A DNA stretch of 64,000 nt from an uncultured bacterium (GTDB taxonomy: Bacteria > Desulfobacterota > BSN033 > UBA1163), in contig CALLAL010000001.1 in assembly GCA_938002255.1 (NCBI GenBank), forward strand, positions 29,127-93,126, given 5' to 3'. Positions within the stretch are counted from its first letter, which is position 1, and every line of letters starts with the position of its first letter. Shown piece after piece: positions 63,577-64,000 of this stretch. The translations under genes and the position numbers were made by a program. Under the pieces are notes generated by a model. It saw only the letters and a program-made list of their open reading frames with translations. It ran no database searches and was not told where the DNA came from.

Positions 63577-63819
63577 TCAAAAATTTTTGGCTTTCTCAGT
63601 CGATTCGATTACTATTTCACCAATGCCCATCATATAAGAACGATCCTTGCCTGAAAGCCTGGCATATTCCATTTTGCGCAGCACTTTGTCCAGTGCCTCC
63701 TCCAGATGTCTCATCACATGAGACTTATCAAAGAGTCTCAATTGAGATTCAATCACCTTTTTGATCGACTGACCACCCCTTAATCCCCTTGTCAAGATCA
63801 TCTTAAAAGATAAAAACAT
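63577..63819 (-). CDS. Possible hypothetical protein, 80 aa
   Basis: Open frame of 80 codons, no recognised domain, mostly helical and basic (SIKKVIESQLRLFDKSHVMRHLEEALDKVLRKMEYARL). An internal start at MILTRGLRG is possible. No strong ribosome site. Kept as a weak candidate because nothing else explains the stretch. Confidence 0.3.
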   Translation of the reverse strand: MFLSFKMILTRGLRGGQSIKKVIESQLRLFDKSHVMRHLEEALDKVLRKMEYARLSGKDRSYMMGIGEIVIESTEKAKNF

Positions 63820-64000
63820 TACCTAATAAAAAATAATAATAGTCCGCTTTTCACCTAAGATCCAGCAGGTTGTAGAGAAATTCAATACTGAGGTGTTGAG
63901 TAATTTAACACTGTAACTTGTTGAAATATTGAACAAATAATGAAGTAATCCGGGTAGTGTTTAATAATTCAGCAGTTATGAATTAATATATTGAATTAGG
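63820..64000. other. AT-rich right end of window
   Basis: Low-complexity sequence with repeated TTGAAATATTGAA-like words; no gene, tRNA or terminator was seen. Confidence 0.3.

Overview
The window reads as chromosomal DNA of a Gram-negative bacterium, most likely a fatty-acid- or syntrophic-acid-oxidising deltaproteobacterium (Desulfobacterota). This rests on inference: moderate G+C, periplasmic binding proteins with signal peptides, PpiD, an MreBCD-MrdA-RodA wall-elongation cluster, B12-type radical SAM and DUF362 proteins, and very heavy investment in acyl-CoA metabolism (3 thiolases, 2 fused hydratase/dehydrogenases, 4 acyl-CoA dehydrogenases, 2 acyl-CoA ligases). No rRNA, CRISPR array, phage or complete insertion sequence was seen.

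Layout. 1-3,300: end of a peptide ABC ATPase gene, a nitroreductase, and a TrpD-like protein that has lost its PRPP motifs, behind a leader with two terminator hairpins. 3,300-12,300: a plus-strand beta-oxidation block (thiolase; TetR regulator, metallo-beta-lactamase-fold protein and FadN in overlapping frames; then FadA and FadE), with the same gene order as the Bacillus fadNAE operon. 12,400-14,250: a B12-binding radical SAM protein. 14,249-27,293: a minus-strand operon of twelve genes running TetR, 4-hydroxybutyryl-CoA-dehydratase-family protein, enoyl-CoA isomerase, thiolase, FadJ, LivK, LivH, LivM, acyl-CoA ligase, LivG, LivF. 27,610-33,685: a second minus-strand operon (FadE, enoyl-CoA hydratase, two acyl-CoA dehydrogenases, 3-hydroxyacyl-CoA dehydrogenase). 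34,162-37,314: DUF362 protein and long-chain acyl-CoA ligase. 37,404-42,479: a second branched-chain-type ABC transporter (LivMHKGF). 42,500-64,000: housekeeping genes: tRNA-Val, yebC-ruvCAB, UDP-glucuronate decarboxylase, ppiD, mreBCD-mrdA-rodA, ssb, a TlpA-like thioredoxin, lon, era, a RodZ-like protein, an aldo/keto reductase, and a tRNA-Ala/GIY-YIG/tRNA-Leu region.

How the genes work together. The twelve-gene operon appears to encode a whole route: uptake (Liv-type ABC), activation (ligase), radical dehydration of a 4-hydroxyacyl-CoA (all four [4Fe-4S] ligands of the AbfD family are present), double-bond shift (an isomerase that lacks the hydratase glutamates but has the isomerase one), hydration and oxidation (FadJ), and thiolysis. 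It contains no acyl-CoA dehydrogenase, as expected if the dehydratase makes the double bond. Its promoter and that of the FadE operon carry the same 20-bp palindrome directly over the -10 element, so the operon's TetR protein probably controls both.

Two kinds of small mobile-like structure stand out. A 226-bp non-coding element occurs three times at identical length, with 13-bp GTAA-type terminal inverted repeats and 8-bp target duplications on two copies (IS66-like signature). A GIY-YIG nuclease gene sits 16 bp behind an intact tRNA-Ala gene, and this pair is bracketed by two broken tRNA-Ala pieces that share the same shortened anticodon arm.
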